From: Mangifera indica
Taxonomy: Eukaryota; Streptophyta; Magnoliopsida; Sapindales; Anacardiaceae
Length of the DNA: 64,000 bases
NCBI RefSeq assembly: GCF_011075055.1
Contig: NC_058147.1
Span: 1,984,001-2,048,000, forward strand
Direction of reading: 5' to 3'
Shown: one piece after another, positions 25,910-37,800 of the stretch
Layout of the letters: every line of letters begins with the position of its first letter
Position numbering within the stretch: the stretch's first letter is position 1
The notes under the pieces: generated by a model
Database searches by the model: none
What the model was told of the DNA's origin: nothing
The model's input: the letters and a program-made list of their open reading frames with translations, nothing else
Position numbers and translations under genes: made by a program

Positions 25910-28193
25910 TCAAATGTAAGTTGTTGCTGGAACGGGGAGGCCATTGATCTGCATCTGCTTGCGCATCCATTGCCAATTCTCTGGGGTCACCTCACCACCA
26001 AGCGAGCGAATAACAGAGCCACCACTGCATGAGCCCACTTTGCAACACTCTTCCAGAGACAAGCCCTTCACTAATCCGTACAAAAATCCACTTGCAAATA
26101 AGTCTCCAGCACCAGTGGCATCAGTTGCTTTTGACTCCCCTATGGCTGGTACTCGAACAACCTGAAATACCAGGAAATTCAAAACTGCAAGTTTCTTTAA
26201 GAAGAAAAGGCTGTATATTTGTCCCAATTTCAGCTGAATTGCGCACTTTTTTTTTTTTAAATCACAGCGAATGTTTTTTATACACTCATATCTCGGAGTC
26301 AAAGGGCATTGCAAGGAAACGCAAAAGAGCACCCAACCATTTTAGTGCCCATATCTGGAAAGCTTAAAAGTTCCAAGCAAAGGTACCCAAACACAGTTAA
26401 ACATATAACAACAACTAAGATGGTGAATCACAGATGATATATCTCCAGGAGTAAAAATCACTTTATGTAATAATGTAAGCAAACTAGCCACATTATTGAA
26501 CTGGAAAAAAAAAGGGAGATCCAACCAACCTCTTTCCCATGCTTCGCAATGCATCCATTAGAGCCTAATGTCACCACAGCCCATCGACAATGTTTAGCCA
26601 GGAATTCAAGAGCAGCCTCCGGACCAGCATTTTGTTCACCCCTACAATAATCATTGAAAGAAAAATAAATGCCAGCAACCAGAGACAGCTCCAAATTTAG
26701 AAACAGAACAAAGAAGCAATAACATCTGCTCCTAAATTACCAACCGTATTGATGTGTTATAATTATAACCAAAGGAATATCACCTTACTAGCTCTGCTGC
26801 TTCATCCTCATTGGCAAAGCAGAGGTCTATATGCCCAGACTCTAATAACAGTAGAAGATGTGATTTAAAATTCCGAACCATCTGGCCAAAGTTAAAAACC
26901 ATGAACTCCAATTAGGAATCCATTTTAATTACATAAAATGTTCCAAGTGACATCAATGATTATTAACAGCTTTGTTTCAGATGTATTGAAGTTCACTCAA
27001 ATCAATTTCATTTGCATGCATACAAGATACACACTCCCTTGATCCGAACTAACTTTATTAACATGAAAAAGCTTCAAAGAAAATACCTCAAAACTTGCTA
27101 AATCCAAGGAGACAGAAACACCCTCTTGTTTGGCAATACGAATGGCTGCCTGAGTAACTTCCATATTGAACATCGCAAATCTTAGAACCAACCACTGTTA
27201 ACAGAAGACATATAAGTCAACCAATCCAGAGCCTACCATCTTTAAAAACGATCAAGCCAAGCATTGTTCACATATGACTGATATAGCATCAAAGCCAGCC
27301 ATAATCAATTATAAAACATAGGCAAATTCATCACTAAATTCTGAAAAGCAGTCCATTACATAATTAAACTAAAACTTTCCAAAAGTTCATACTGTACATG
27401 AAAAAGCTTAAAAAATCACCAAAACCAACACCATGAACAAATTAACGGAATCTAGAACAAGGTGGCTAACCTTGGAGCCTTTAAAATCCTCCGGGGTTAG
27501 TTCTTCAGCCTGAATTTTGGCAGCACTTGATAGACAAGGTCGCATTGTACGATTACCCGATTCATCAACCAGACAAACACACTGTTGCACATGACGAAAT
27601 TTCAGCCCTTAGCCAGACAAAACATACATAGTGATCAAGAAGAAAGACCAAGAACAAACTAATAAAATTCATTAACATAAACAGAAAAATCACCTGACCA
27701 GTGGGTCCTTTCTTCATTCTCAATCTTGACAAATTAACCCCACTAAAAGTCATATTACTAACAAATAACTGGCCCTGTTGATCGTCCCCATAAGCACAAA
27801 TAAGCCCACAAGACACCCCAAACCCTACCCTCAATCCTCTAATAGTATTGGTAACACTCCCTCCCGCTATTGTTTTTATAGGAGACGGTTTGTCTGGAGT
27901 ACAAAGCATGTGGGCTTTCACCGCACTTAGAATATGCTCCAGCTCTTCAATTGCTACCTACACAGCAATACAGCATGTATTTGTTTTTCAATTTTTCATT
28001 GAAAAAAAAGTAATTTCTAAAGGATTTAGAGTAGAATTAAGAGAAATACAGGTATCGAGCCACCGCGTTCACCAGGGATTTGATCCAGCAAGGACCAATC
28101 GACGCGTGCCACGTGATCACTGAGGGCAGCTGGTTGGAGGCCAAGAATTAAAGGAGCAGCGGCCATGGTGGTCGGCAAGGGTTCCGCTCCCAT
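25910..28193 (-). CDS. pfkB-family carbohydrate/nucleoside kinase
   Basis: This is a ribokinase-superfamily enzyme that phosphorylates a sugar or nucleoside with ATP. The exact substrate is not evident. The seven exons in transcript order are 28193-28050, 27957-27694, 27581-27471, 27194-27087, 26881-26784, 26641-26530 and 26161-25910, phases consistent, giving 362 residues. The substrate-side motif GGSVTNTIRGL is near residue 79. LCFANEDEAAELV is the typical linker, GSNGCIAKHGKE follows, and the ATP-site/catalytic motif reads DATGAGDLFASGFLYG. The start at 28193 (MGAEPLPTT) was chosen. An internal Met ten codons on (MAAAPL) is an alternative, and the frame is open further upstream. No transit peptide is obvious. 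It resembles uncharacterised plant pfkB kinases more than the well-known plastid fructokinase-like proteins, but I could not test this. Foldback element E begins about 290 bp upstream. Confidence 0.88.
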
Positions 28194-28480
28194 ATCTTGG
28201 CTTTGCCTTTTCACTATTTCTCTCTTCTCAAGTAGGATTAAGAAGACAAGGTAAAGGCTCTTCGTTCGCCCTCCCACCTTCCCTCTTTTGTTCAATATTT
28301 ATAGAATTCTCTCACCGGGTCTACTCTCACCCTGCTTTCTCAGTGCCACTGTTTTCCCCAATTGCCCCCAGTAATAAAAATTATTTACTTATTTTGCACA
28401 CTCGCATTGCGTTGTTGCATTGCATTCCATAACTTGTAGAAAGTGCTGCTTTATGGGAAAAAACCAAAAAAGAAAAAAAA
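28194..28480. other. Promoter region of the pfkB kinase gene
   Basis: This short segment lies between the minus-strand kinase start and foldback element E. It contains pyrimidine-rich leader sequence (on the + strand CTTCTCAAGTAGG, CTCTTTTGTTC). No distinct regulatory motif stands out. Confidence 0.35.
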
Positions 28481-29099
28481 GGCTAAATGTTTATTTTCCA
28501 CCCAAATTTTAGGCAATCTACACTATACAAAATCTAAATATTCATCATCTTTAAATTTTTATTAAAATTATCATTAAAAAAAGGTAAAATCGTTATTTAA
28601 TAATAATATTAAAAAATAAATAAATTTATCTTATTTTTCTCTTCAAATTTTAAAAATTAACGTTTAACTCTAGAATTCAGCTTTGAAAAGTGGTTTCTCC
28701 CTCTTCTCTTCAAATCCCTATATTTTTTTTCTTCATTGCCTCTATCGAACAACATGGATGATGATGACTTTCTGTCATTTATATTTGGATGATGAAGTGT
28801 TATCCAAACAATACTTTAGTCGCTATTGGCCATTTACCAGAGGGGGTTGCTAGATTTTAAGTTTGATATTGAAAGAAGAAAAGTGAATTTTTTAAAACTT
28901 AATTTTAAAGAAAATTTTTTAGTTTTTCAAACTAAAAGACAAAATAAGATATATTTTTAATTATTTTAATATTACTAATAAAATGATTATTTTAATATTA
29001 TTAATAAAATGATTATTTTATCTCTTAATCTTAACAGAAAATTTATAAATAAATATTTAAATTTTTCATCTGTCGTAGATATATATTTGTCTTTTGACC
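28481..29099. mobile_element. MULE-like foldback element E (worn)
   Basis: The left end GGCTAAATGTTTATTTTCC and the inverted right end GGTCAAAAGACAAATAT are a diverged form of the family termini. Inner arms pair: AAACTAAAAG / CTTTTTTAG-type segments and the TTAATAATATT-type blocks recur inverted. No convincing 9-bp target duplication remains. A short direct duplication (AAAATGATTATTTTA twice, about 28978-29017) lies in the right arm. Confidence 0.5.
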
Positions 29100-29612
29100 A
29101 AAACTTTAGTGAGAAATTGTCATTTATTTTAAAAAAAATGACACCAAGATTTTACCATCACAGTAAGAGTTAATAATACTAAATGTGACAATGGATTGAA
29201 TTGGGTTATGTCAGGTTGATCCCAACATAGGTCACATGTTGAGTTAGGTAGCTTTCGTGTTAGGTTAATCCATAAAATCTTATGATTTGGGGCACAACTT
29301 GAGCTGTCAAAATAATTTTTTTATTTTTTAACATATTTTGTATTATGATTTTGACCTATTATAATAGTAAGTGATGCCAAATGGATCGATCCACTAAAAA
29401 ATTTTAAAAAATAAGCCAATAGAATTTGACCATTTTGATTGACTCACAAGACTTATATCACGGCTTAGAATAGAACTTGTTCAGACTATGAGTCTAACAT
29501 GACCCAAGGATTTTGTATTGGTTTTAAATGGATAGGTATAAAAAGACATGCCTATTTCGGGACACAGACCAACCTGACCCATTTATCAAATTTAGTTAAT
29601 ATTCGAGGTGAG
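29100..29612. other. AT-rich spacer between elements E and F
   Basis: No gene is seen. The segment contains CACATGTTGAGTTAGG / GGTTGATCC-like words that suggest another old repeat, but I could not find paired ends. Confidence 0.3.
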
Positions 29613-29621
29613 AAAAAATAA

Positions 29622-30318
29622 GGCCAACTGACTATTTCTCACCCAAGGTTTGATGTTTTCTCAAGTTTCCATTCTTTAACTATGGAAACATCAAATACCC
29701 ACCCATAATCGGTTAGATTTAACAAAATTCTAACGGTGATAAGGGTAAAATCATCATTTTCACTATAATATTAAAAATAAACTAAAATAGAATATAATTT
29801 TGCCCCCCTAAACTTTAAAAACTAAAATTTTCCCTCAGCCTAAGTTTTAAAAAATCGCAGTTTCACCCTATTGTTTGGTTTTGAAATCTCCGACGACCTC
29901 TCCGGCTCCATTGCTGACGGACTCTCCCTCCCGAAGCAACTTCTCCTTTTGGCGATCTCTTTCCTCCCATTTGGAGGTCCAATCGACGTTGGAGACTCTT
30001 TGGGAGACTCCAAATGGGAGGAAAGAGATCTCCGAAAGGAGAGGTTGCTTCGGGAGGGAGAGTCCATTGGCAACGGAGCCGGAGAGGTCGTCGGAGATTT
30101 CAAAACCAAACCCTAGGATGAAACTGTGATTTTTTAAAACTTAGGCTGAGGAAAAATTTTAGTTTTTAAAGTTTAGAGGGGCAAAAAGAGATAAAATATT
30201 TAGGTGTTAGGGTTCTGTTAAATCTAACCGGCCATGGGTGGGTGTTTGGTATTTCCATAGTTAAAGGGGGGATATTTGAGAAAATATCAAACCTTAGGTT
30301 GGAAATAGTCATTTGGCC
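29622..30318. mobile_element. MULE-like foldback element F, near-intact hairpin
   Basis: Terminal GGCC at both ends. The flanking 9-mers are identical: AAAAAATAA at 29613-29621 and at 30319-30327. The two arms of about 330-350 bp pair almost perfectly. Outer parts TGACTATTTCTCACCCAAGG / CCTTAGGTTGGAAATAGTCA, middle parts CTAAACTTTAAAAACTAAAA / TTTTAGTTTTTAAAGTTTAG, and inner parts TTGGTTTTGAAATCTCCGAC / GTCGGAGATTTCAAAACCAA all match. The loop of about 30 bp is centred near 29990. The right arm lacks about 45 bp present in the left arm (around 29745-29795). The inner 29880-30115 is clearly richer in GC than the outer arms. Confidence 0.85.
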
Positions 30319-30327
30319 AAAAAATAA

Positions 30328-31804
30328 ACTCGAAACTGCATGGTACCCAACATTGAAAATTTGGTTCATACCCAGATTCGGCTTCTGTGGGGTAGGTTTC
30401 AATCCCTAAATTTAAGGAATTGATACTATTCTGGTGGATTCTTGCTTCCACTGTTTTTAAGAAATTGAAACCTGTGGGGGAACCAGAATCATGATCAGGA
30501 AAAAGATGCCTGGTTCGGAATTGATTTCTTTTTCCTTTCTTTCGCACCTATTGAGTCAATATATTATAATAAAAAATTTAAATTTCCTCAAAGCTTTTAC
30601 CGTAGTCATCATGCCCCATCTTTCACCTCTTTCATTTTTTTAATGATCCTGGAGATTCATGAATAAAATTATTTGTATTTATTTTTAATATATAATTTAT
30701 ATTCTCATAGACTGATTTTTTAACTTATTTGTGTAATATTCTCGGTATATTATCTTAAAAATTAATATTATATGTGTCTATATTTTGACTTAAAGTCATT
30801 GATTTCATCTTATTTTAAACTCATTAGGAGAGCAATTTTAACTCTCAATTAGTTTGTATAAAGTTGATCTAACGTCCTCTTCAATTTGCTACCATAGCAA
30901 CATTGCACATGTCCCGTGGTTAGAATACCCCTAACTACAAATATTACCTCCACAAATCTAATGACTATACATACTCACTCATAAATGCCTTATCACTCGT
31001 AACTGTCCGAAGCCTTGTACGGCTCCTAACTTGAGTCTATGATAATATATATAGATGATATATCATTATATGATTGAATATTATTTTATTATATGGTGAC
31101 ATATAATTTAAAATTATTCAATTATATAATAACATATAATTTTATATCCATATATGAATTATCAATTATAATTTAATATTTATATTCTTTATTGTGATTG
31201 GACAAGGTATCCCAGAATCAAACCCTGTCCTAACGGACAAAGACTAGTTTCCTGTTCTTAAATCTTAAGAACTAATACCATACAAGTAATTCCAAGTTCC
31301 TACTTGGGAACCGCTCACACGAAAATATTTTGCTCCTTGTCTCTACAGGGGTGAGTGAAATTCCGGTGTTAGCCCTAGATAAATGTCACACGTATGGATG
31401 GAAGCGCGGCCGAATACTTCCACAAGACGCTTCAAGGGAGTCCAAATAATAATACCATCGCCACTTTGTTTTGTTTTGTTTCATTTCGTTTTGATCCTCA
31501 AGGAATAAATATTAAATATTTCTTCCCGGCGCAACAAGTAGTGCTTGTTTGTTTGCAATCTTTTGAATTGCTTTAAGCCAAAAGACTAGCTTTCTCTTCC
31601 TCACCATCTTCCTTTTTGGTTCTCGGAGAGGTTTTCCTTCTAGCTTCATCATTTCTCACGCCTTGCATAAACACCAGCCTCATACTCATTTTTCATGTTT
31701 TTCTAGTCTTAATAATTCTACTTGAGTAGATGAATGATTTGTCTCCATCAAAACAGCACTACTACTGGTGCAGCTTAACCCACTACATTATTCTTCATGA
31801 TATA
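30328..31804. other. AT-rich spacer
   Basis: Two candidate short frames (30287-30547 minus; 31394-31576 plus) have no recognisable product. The part 31030-31160 contains a word series (TAATTTAAAATTATTCAATTA, ATAACATATAATTTTATAT) shared with 38290-38390 and 47520-47600, so a third small AT-rich repeat family may be present. I support no gene here. Confidence 0.35.
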
Positions 31805-32484
31805 GGCCAAATCACTGTATCCCACCCAAGATTTGATGAATTGACATATTTTCACCTCTAAGTTTGAAAAAATTTGATTTCTATTAAAATCAATTGTTTC
31901 AATATTTGTATTATTCTATCCAAATATCATAATATAGAGTATAAATAAGGGTGTAAGTGTCGATTTTCAAAATGTACTAAACATAAAGCATTTCCCTTTT
32001 CTGGTTTCGGAAATTATTATATTAGTCTTATATATTTTTTAAATATATTTATAATACTAATAGTTTTAATATAATAATTAGGTTCTATTTAACAAAATAA
32101 GAGATATTTATATTCTTAATTTGTTGTATTCTATTCAATTTAAAGGTATAATTGCAATTTTTGAAAATATTAAGGAGAATATTAAAATTTGAAATTTTCA
32201 AAACACCCCTAAAGTTTTTTTTTTAGAAACTCTCTAAAAATTTTATTATCATCTTTTAAATTTTTTTTTTAATTGAAATTGAAATTAATAATATAAAATT
32301 ATTTAATAAATTTTTAGGACACAATATTATTTAGCTAGAACGCTTTTCATCTTTTAAATATTGTTATAAAAAAATTAATGAATTTTTTTAGTAAATTTAA
32401 TAAATGAGTGAAAATTTGACTTTTTCCAATTTAAACGTGGGAATCCGTCATTTTATCAAACATTGGGTGGGAAAAAGTGGCGTT
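31805..32484. mobile_element. MULE-like foldback element G
   Basis: The left end GGCCAAATCACTGTATCCCA pairs with an inverted right end containing TCCCACCCAATG. The terminal GGCC on the right is mutated. The flanking 9-mers are CATGATATA (31796-31804) and TATGATATA (32485-32493), an 8/9 match. The interior is more AT-rich than in elements F and J and the arms are more diverged. Confidence 0.6.
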
Positions 32485-32493
32485 TATGATATA

Positions 32494-33830
32494 TGACATG
32501 TAATCAACATTGATATTTAAAAAAAACCGTGAATAAAACAAAGAACGCAAAAGAATGGCGCTTGAAATGGATGACGAGGTGTATATGGCGGCAAAGGTAC
32601 AAAGAAAATCAAACAAAATGAAAGAGAGAGGAATATATGGAGATCTGTATGATTAGAGAGGGGCGACCCTTTTTGTCGTTTCAAGCAGGAGGCACCTCAC
32701 CTGAAATTACGGAGAGCTGCACCTTCGGCTTTTGTCGATTCCGACTCTGGGACTACCATAATGATTGCCAAATAGACACATGGGTTAGGTTTGCTTTTGT
32801 AGATTCCGAATTAAATCCAAGTTGGAATTCAAATTGGTTAACCGTAATATCAAAGAGATAAATAATTACATTGAAGAGATTAATGGTAATGTCAAAGAGA
32901 TTATAGCTGATAAATGTTCAAATTCAAATTAAACTGTCAAACTAAAACTTCAATTCCATTGGAGGACCCGATGAGCCAAGAAGCAATGAATCTTTGATTG
33001 TTTTGGGCTAAATACAAAGTGTTGTCTTTTGTGTATATCGTAGTAAACCACCCACGCAATCAGAGCTTTCACATTTGATACAAATCAAAGCATTATCCAT
33101 GACAAATTAGTAGCACACAGTAAGTGAGCCCTCCTTTGCTGTAAACATAACTAAAGCGTAGTAGCTTTGGGCAAATAGAAGGAAACTGAAAACGATGAAA
33201 GGAGAAGAATCAAATGCTAAACAAAGTTAGGTTTTAAGCTGAGCTCTCAAAAAGTTACAAATTTCAAACATTTTTTCACTTCTGGTCACCAATCTGACAT
33301 AATACTTTCCAATTAAAATCATGTGAGCATAAAGTAGTCTCCAAACCTGAGGCGCCTCTCAAGCAAAGGCCAAATTTTATCGTAAAACATTCTGAATTTC
33401 TGATTTCACAAAAGCATGGTAGAAGAACATCAACCTGTTCATCACTGTATGCAAGCTCATCAGGAAGCGAAAGCATAATGCTATATATTTGGGGGCCGTC
33501 GAAATACCAATTCATTGTGCCACATCCAACAACGACAGGAAGATCAAAAAGTGCCGACAGTTGAAAAATCATCTCAAAAATAAGTATCTCAAATACCAGA
33601 CAAAACATCAACATACAAGATGCTTTGTGGTATTAGTTCCTAGCAGAGCAGAAATTGAGATTTTAAACATCCAGAAGAATGCATTAGCTAACAAGGAGCC
33701 ATAAATCTACCCTACATATCTGGTCTTATTGGGAATTGGAATGACCCCCTCTCCATGTATTTGCATGTAAAACAAATATTCCTTCAAATTTCAATATTCA
33801 AATTCAACAAGAAATAGCTACAGAATAATA
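32494..33830. other. Spacer downstream of gamma carbonic anhydrase
   Basis: No gene is supported. Short frames at 32637-32861 and 33276-33614 have no recognisable product and no plausible splice partners. The right part is presumably the 3' untranslated and terminator region of the minus-strand gene that ends at 33831. Confidence 0.4.
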
Positions 33831-36800
33831 TCATTTCTGCAAGGCCTTTGGATTTTTGATGTTATCTGGAAGTGTAATCTCTAGGGGAGTTTCACGGACA
33901 ACACCTAGCATTGAGTCATATGCCTCATCCCGACGAGCATACTTTTTGCGAAGAACTTTCTCAAACTCAATCTCATCAAAGGGCTTTGAATTCTCAGCAG
34001 CATGCACCTGTGCCAAGTTGGAATAATTGGTGGCTGACTGGGATATAAAGGATATCTCTTCATCAGTAAGCTTTCTCAGGAACTTTGCTGGATTGCCTCC
34101 CCATACCTTTGATATGTAGTGTCACAAATTTCATGAATTAATATCTATAACTACGGAAAACAACACTTAAGGAGAAGTCAATGGAATCTGAACACTAGCT
34201 GATTTGGCCAAAGTGAAAAACAAATCTCTACTTTCAGTACAATTCACTAAACAAGAAAGAGACTATACAGGAACTCAGGAAATTACCAAGATATAAAATT
34301 ATAATTAAGTGGGTCTTTTATCACTCAACAAAACCCTTGGTGCTCTGTTAAAGAAAATGATATAACAAGATGTCAATTTCTACCTAAAGAGATCAAGAAC
34401 TCACCCTTCACCTTGTTTGAGACTCAGGATCATTTCAGAAAAGCTGAAAATTTAGTAATCATGTCCCTCTCAGATTGACTTATCAACATGTCATGTCATG
34501 TCTATCATACTTCCAAGTTCGGTGATATATTAGACCACAACAGCCTACTTCAAGAGGTTCAGAGAACTGTTTTTCACCAAAGCTTCATTCTAGCAAAGAT
34601 GGCTATCTATCCCATCCACTAATCAGATGCTATCCCTCATATATGCATGTAAGCATTATGAGCTAACTGTTTACTAACAATGAAAATACAACAGAATATT
34701 TGTTTTCAACTAACTTTTTCATCATTGATATATAGATCACAATTCTTTTCACAATAAGTTAAAACCAAATAAGACCATTCATCCTTAAAATTGTGTAAGT
34801 GAGAGAGTTCTTGCCAATATACCTCACCAGAAGGGATCCTTGTATTCTGCCTCACAAGAGATCCAGCTGCAACCATCCCATGTCTCTCAACAACAACACC
34901 ATCGAGTAGAGTTGCTCCCATTCCCACAAAGGCTTCATCCTCAACAGTGCAGCCATGTAAAACAGCACTATGGCCTGCTTAGTTAAAATCTTGGATCATA
35001 ATCTTTTAAAAAAAAAAAACAAAAGATGAAGCCAGCTAAGGTCATGTCGAACATATGGCTATAGACATACCACTCACCTACAGTAACATTGTCCCCAATA
35101 ATAGTTGGTAGCACCTTCCCACTTAGGTTAGACTTTGCCACATGCACAAGTGAGTTGTCTTGTATATTAGTTCCTGCTCCAACACTAATGCTGTTTACAT
35201 CCCCTGCACACAAGGAACATTAAAACGATCATTTGCAATACCTACAAATAAAAACTCCCAACATTTTCATTAAACTAACCTATAATTCACATACAGTTGA
35301 ACTAAAAGTAATGTGAAGTAAATTAAAGCTTCCCCAGCAAAGGAATGTGAGGGGAGGTGCTCAGATTGAATTCAGTGAGGCTCTGTCATAAGGTTGTAAT
35401 TTAGTAACGTAGCTTCAAAATAAAAGTCTGGCAAAGCCCTTTTATAATTGGCCTTTTGTTGTTTCTAATATGTGTGACATAGTGCTGAAATTTTGGTGAA
35501 ATTCTTGGGAATTGAGAAATGTAACAAGAAAGCCAGCAAATGCAAGCTGAAAATTATCTATTATGGATATAACAGTTAAAGAAGTCCCAACTTATTACAA
35601 AATTCACTTATATATCTGCATGCTGAAAAGAATGCACATCTTAAATCACCTGCCTATCGAGCAGGTGATTTACAACTGAACACATACAAAGATTTTAAAT
35701 TATATGTTGGAAACTAACTAGTAGTTAAAATGTTAAGCTTCAATACTACATCACAGATTACTCAAGAACGAGAACAATGGCTTAAAACTGTATAAAACCT
35801 CTATGAACTACTTCCATATTTTCCAAAAAGATAAAAAAAAGAAACTCTTCCATAAAATTTGTCCCGTTTCATTAGAATATAATAATCTTTACTCAAAAGG
35901 CTATTAACACTAAAACGATATCAAACCAACTAAATCAGATCCACAGATGTTACAACTTCTAATATAAGATATATCATTGACACACATACATCACAAAAAC
36001 CCAAAATGAGGCACACAGTTTTCATTATGACAGCATTTTGAACACACCATAAATATTATAAGATCCTACATTATGATAGTTTTTGACCATTTTGACATAG
36101 AAATGCCTGCATTCCTAGAAACACCACCATGATCATGCATCTGCTGAAACAAGACCGAAAAGAAAAACTTAACATAGCAATTTTTAAAACACAAAACCAA
36201 AATTACAGTATGTACACAAAAAAAAATCTCAAATAGACATAGCAAGCAATTAGGATTAGATGATAATAGTAATTAATTAATATTGACTATGATAATATTT
36301 ACAATAATATTTGAGATTTGAATTTGAAGATTATGATATTATCTAATTAAGATAAATTTATAATTGATTAGGACGAATATTTAAGTGAAATAAAGGGGGT
36401 TGGGTAGATATGAAGCCTGTATTCGGTATGAGTAGTATATATAAAGGGCGCTAGGATTGAAAAAAGGAAGAAGAAAAATATTGTCTTAGTTTAGAACGGT
36501 CATTGGCTAATTGGGAGGCTACGACCTTGGGAGGAGTAGACATCTTTTGTTGTCGGCATTGCTTCATATCGGAGTATTTATTATGTTTTAAATGTTCCTA
36601 ACACAATCCTAAAGTATTACCACAATCAGTATAACAAATATACATATGATGTCTCAATCGAAAAAAGATCATTAAATGCATCGCACAAGCAAACATTAAG
36701 TCTTACACAAAGCATCTTACCTCTCAAAACACACCCATACCAAATAGATGATCCTCTTCCTACTTGAACGTCCCCGATGATAGAGGCACTAGGAGCAACA

Positions 36801-37800
36801 AACGCATCCTTGTCAACCACAGGAGCTTTATCAAATATGTTCATCAGAGTTCGATGCCTAGACACTGAAACAAAAAGAGATAACAGATGGTCATATGCAC
36901 CCAAATAGAAGGACAGAAAGGTAAAGCCCCAATCCTACAGGCTACAACTAAGTCAGAAAACACAGCAAACTATGAGGGGACATAAAATGTAAAATTCAAA
37001 ACATATATGAGTTTGACAAGCCAGGAAACTCTGAGAATTCCACAGTGACACAGCCTGGCTTTGAAGGATTAATAGTTTCCTTTAGGTTCCATATAATCCT
37101 ACTAATTAAGAGCACATGGAGTAAAATTGAAAAACTTTATGCATATTTTTCTGCCATATTAATTGATTTTAGTTGCTACACCACTATATTCCTAAAGTGA
37201 GGGAACATCATGAACATCTCCTGTAACTAATATCTTACAATGAGCTTATGAAAATGTTCTCATGGCGTATTTGAAGTCTCATAAATATCAGCTAACAATA
37301 GATTTGCTACTACAAATGATATTATAACATTTTACTTTCAATTTTCATCATCATTTGTGAGAACTGCGGCAATTCTCATGTAGTCCCACTAACAAGAAGA
37401 CATATTCACATAAAACACTAAACAAGCAACTCAATGTCTGTACAAAAACAGCTCGTTCTTCAAATAACCACACTCCATCCACGCGTAAACTTTACGACAA
37501 TTTAATAATCTACCAACCCCTACAGTACTAGACAAAGGAGAACGTCGTTACCATTACTTAAAACTAAACGCAATTTACAAGAAGAAGTAATAAATAGAGG
37601 CCTAAAATGGAAAGAGGAGGTAGATTAAAATTTTCCATTAAATGAAATGAGATCTAGAATTGAATAGAGACAAAGAAAAGCTTACTTTGTTCCTGAAAAT
37701 AATAGTTGCCTTGGAGGCGGCAGCCGAGACGATCAAGGGCCTGGCCAGTTTCGCGAATCCAGAATCCAACAGTGTATATGGCTCTCCCAAGGGTTCCCAT
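33831..37800 (-). CDS. GAMMACA1: Gamma carbonic anhydrase, mitochondrial complex I subunit
   Basis: Plant gamma carbonic anhydrases form a trimeric matrix-side domain of respiratory complex I and are needed for its assembly. The five exons in transcript order are 37800-37686, 36864-36721, 35203-35078, 34974-34823 and 34106-33831, giving 270 residues with consistent phases. The N-terminus MGTLGRAIYTVGFWIRETG is the family's amphipathic targeting and anchor region. The left-handed beta-helix hexapeptide repeats span about residues 55-180 (IIGDVQVGRGSSIWYG, PTIIGDNVTVGHSAVL). The three zinc-ligand histidines are kept at 107, 130 and 135 (NSLVH, GHSAVLH), which places it with the CA1/CA2/CA3 type and not with the CAL proteins, which lack some of them. 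The number 1 is nominal; it could equally be the CA2 paralogue. Intron 2 (35204-36720) holds a candidate solo LTR. Confidence 0.93.
36251..36603. mobile_element. Candidate solo LTR or TRIM-like insertion in intron 2 of gamma-CA
   Basis: A 353-bp segment starts TAGGATTAG and ends GTTCCTAACA, so the termini are short inverted copies (TAGGA / TCCTA). It is bounded by CAAT at 36247-36250 and 36604-36607. Inside is a promoter-like TATATAAAGG at about 36438-36447, followed by a GC-richer stretch, the layout of a small LTR. The opening TG expected of an LTR is missing. The call is tentative. Confidence 0.35.

Noticed and set aside
29840..30129. Open frames on both strands giving nearly the same serine/proline-rich peptide
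   Set aside because: They are the two readings of the palindromic core of foldback element F, so the similarity is due to the inverted repeat and not to two genes.
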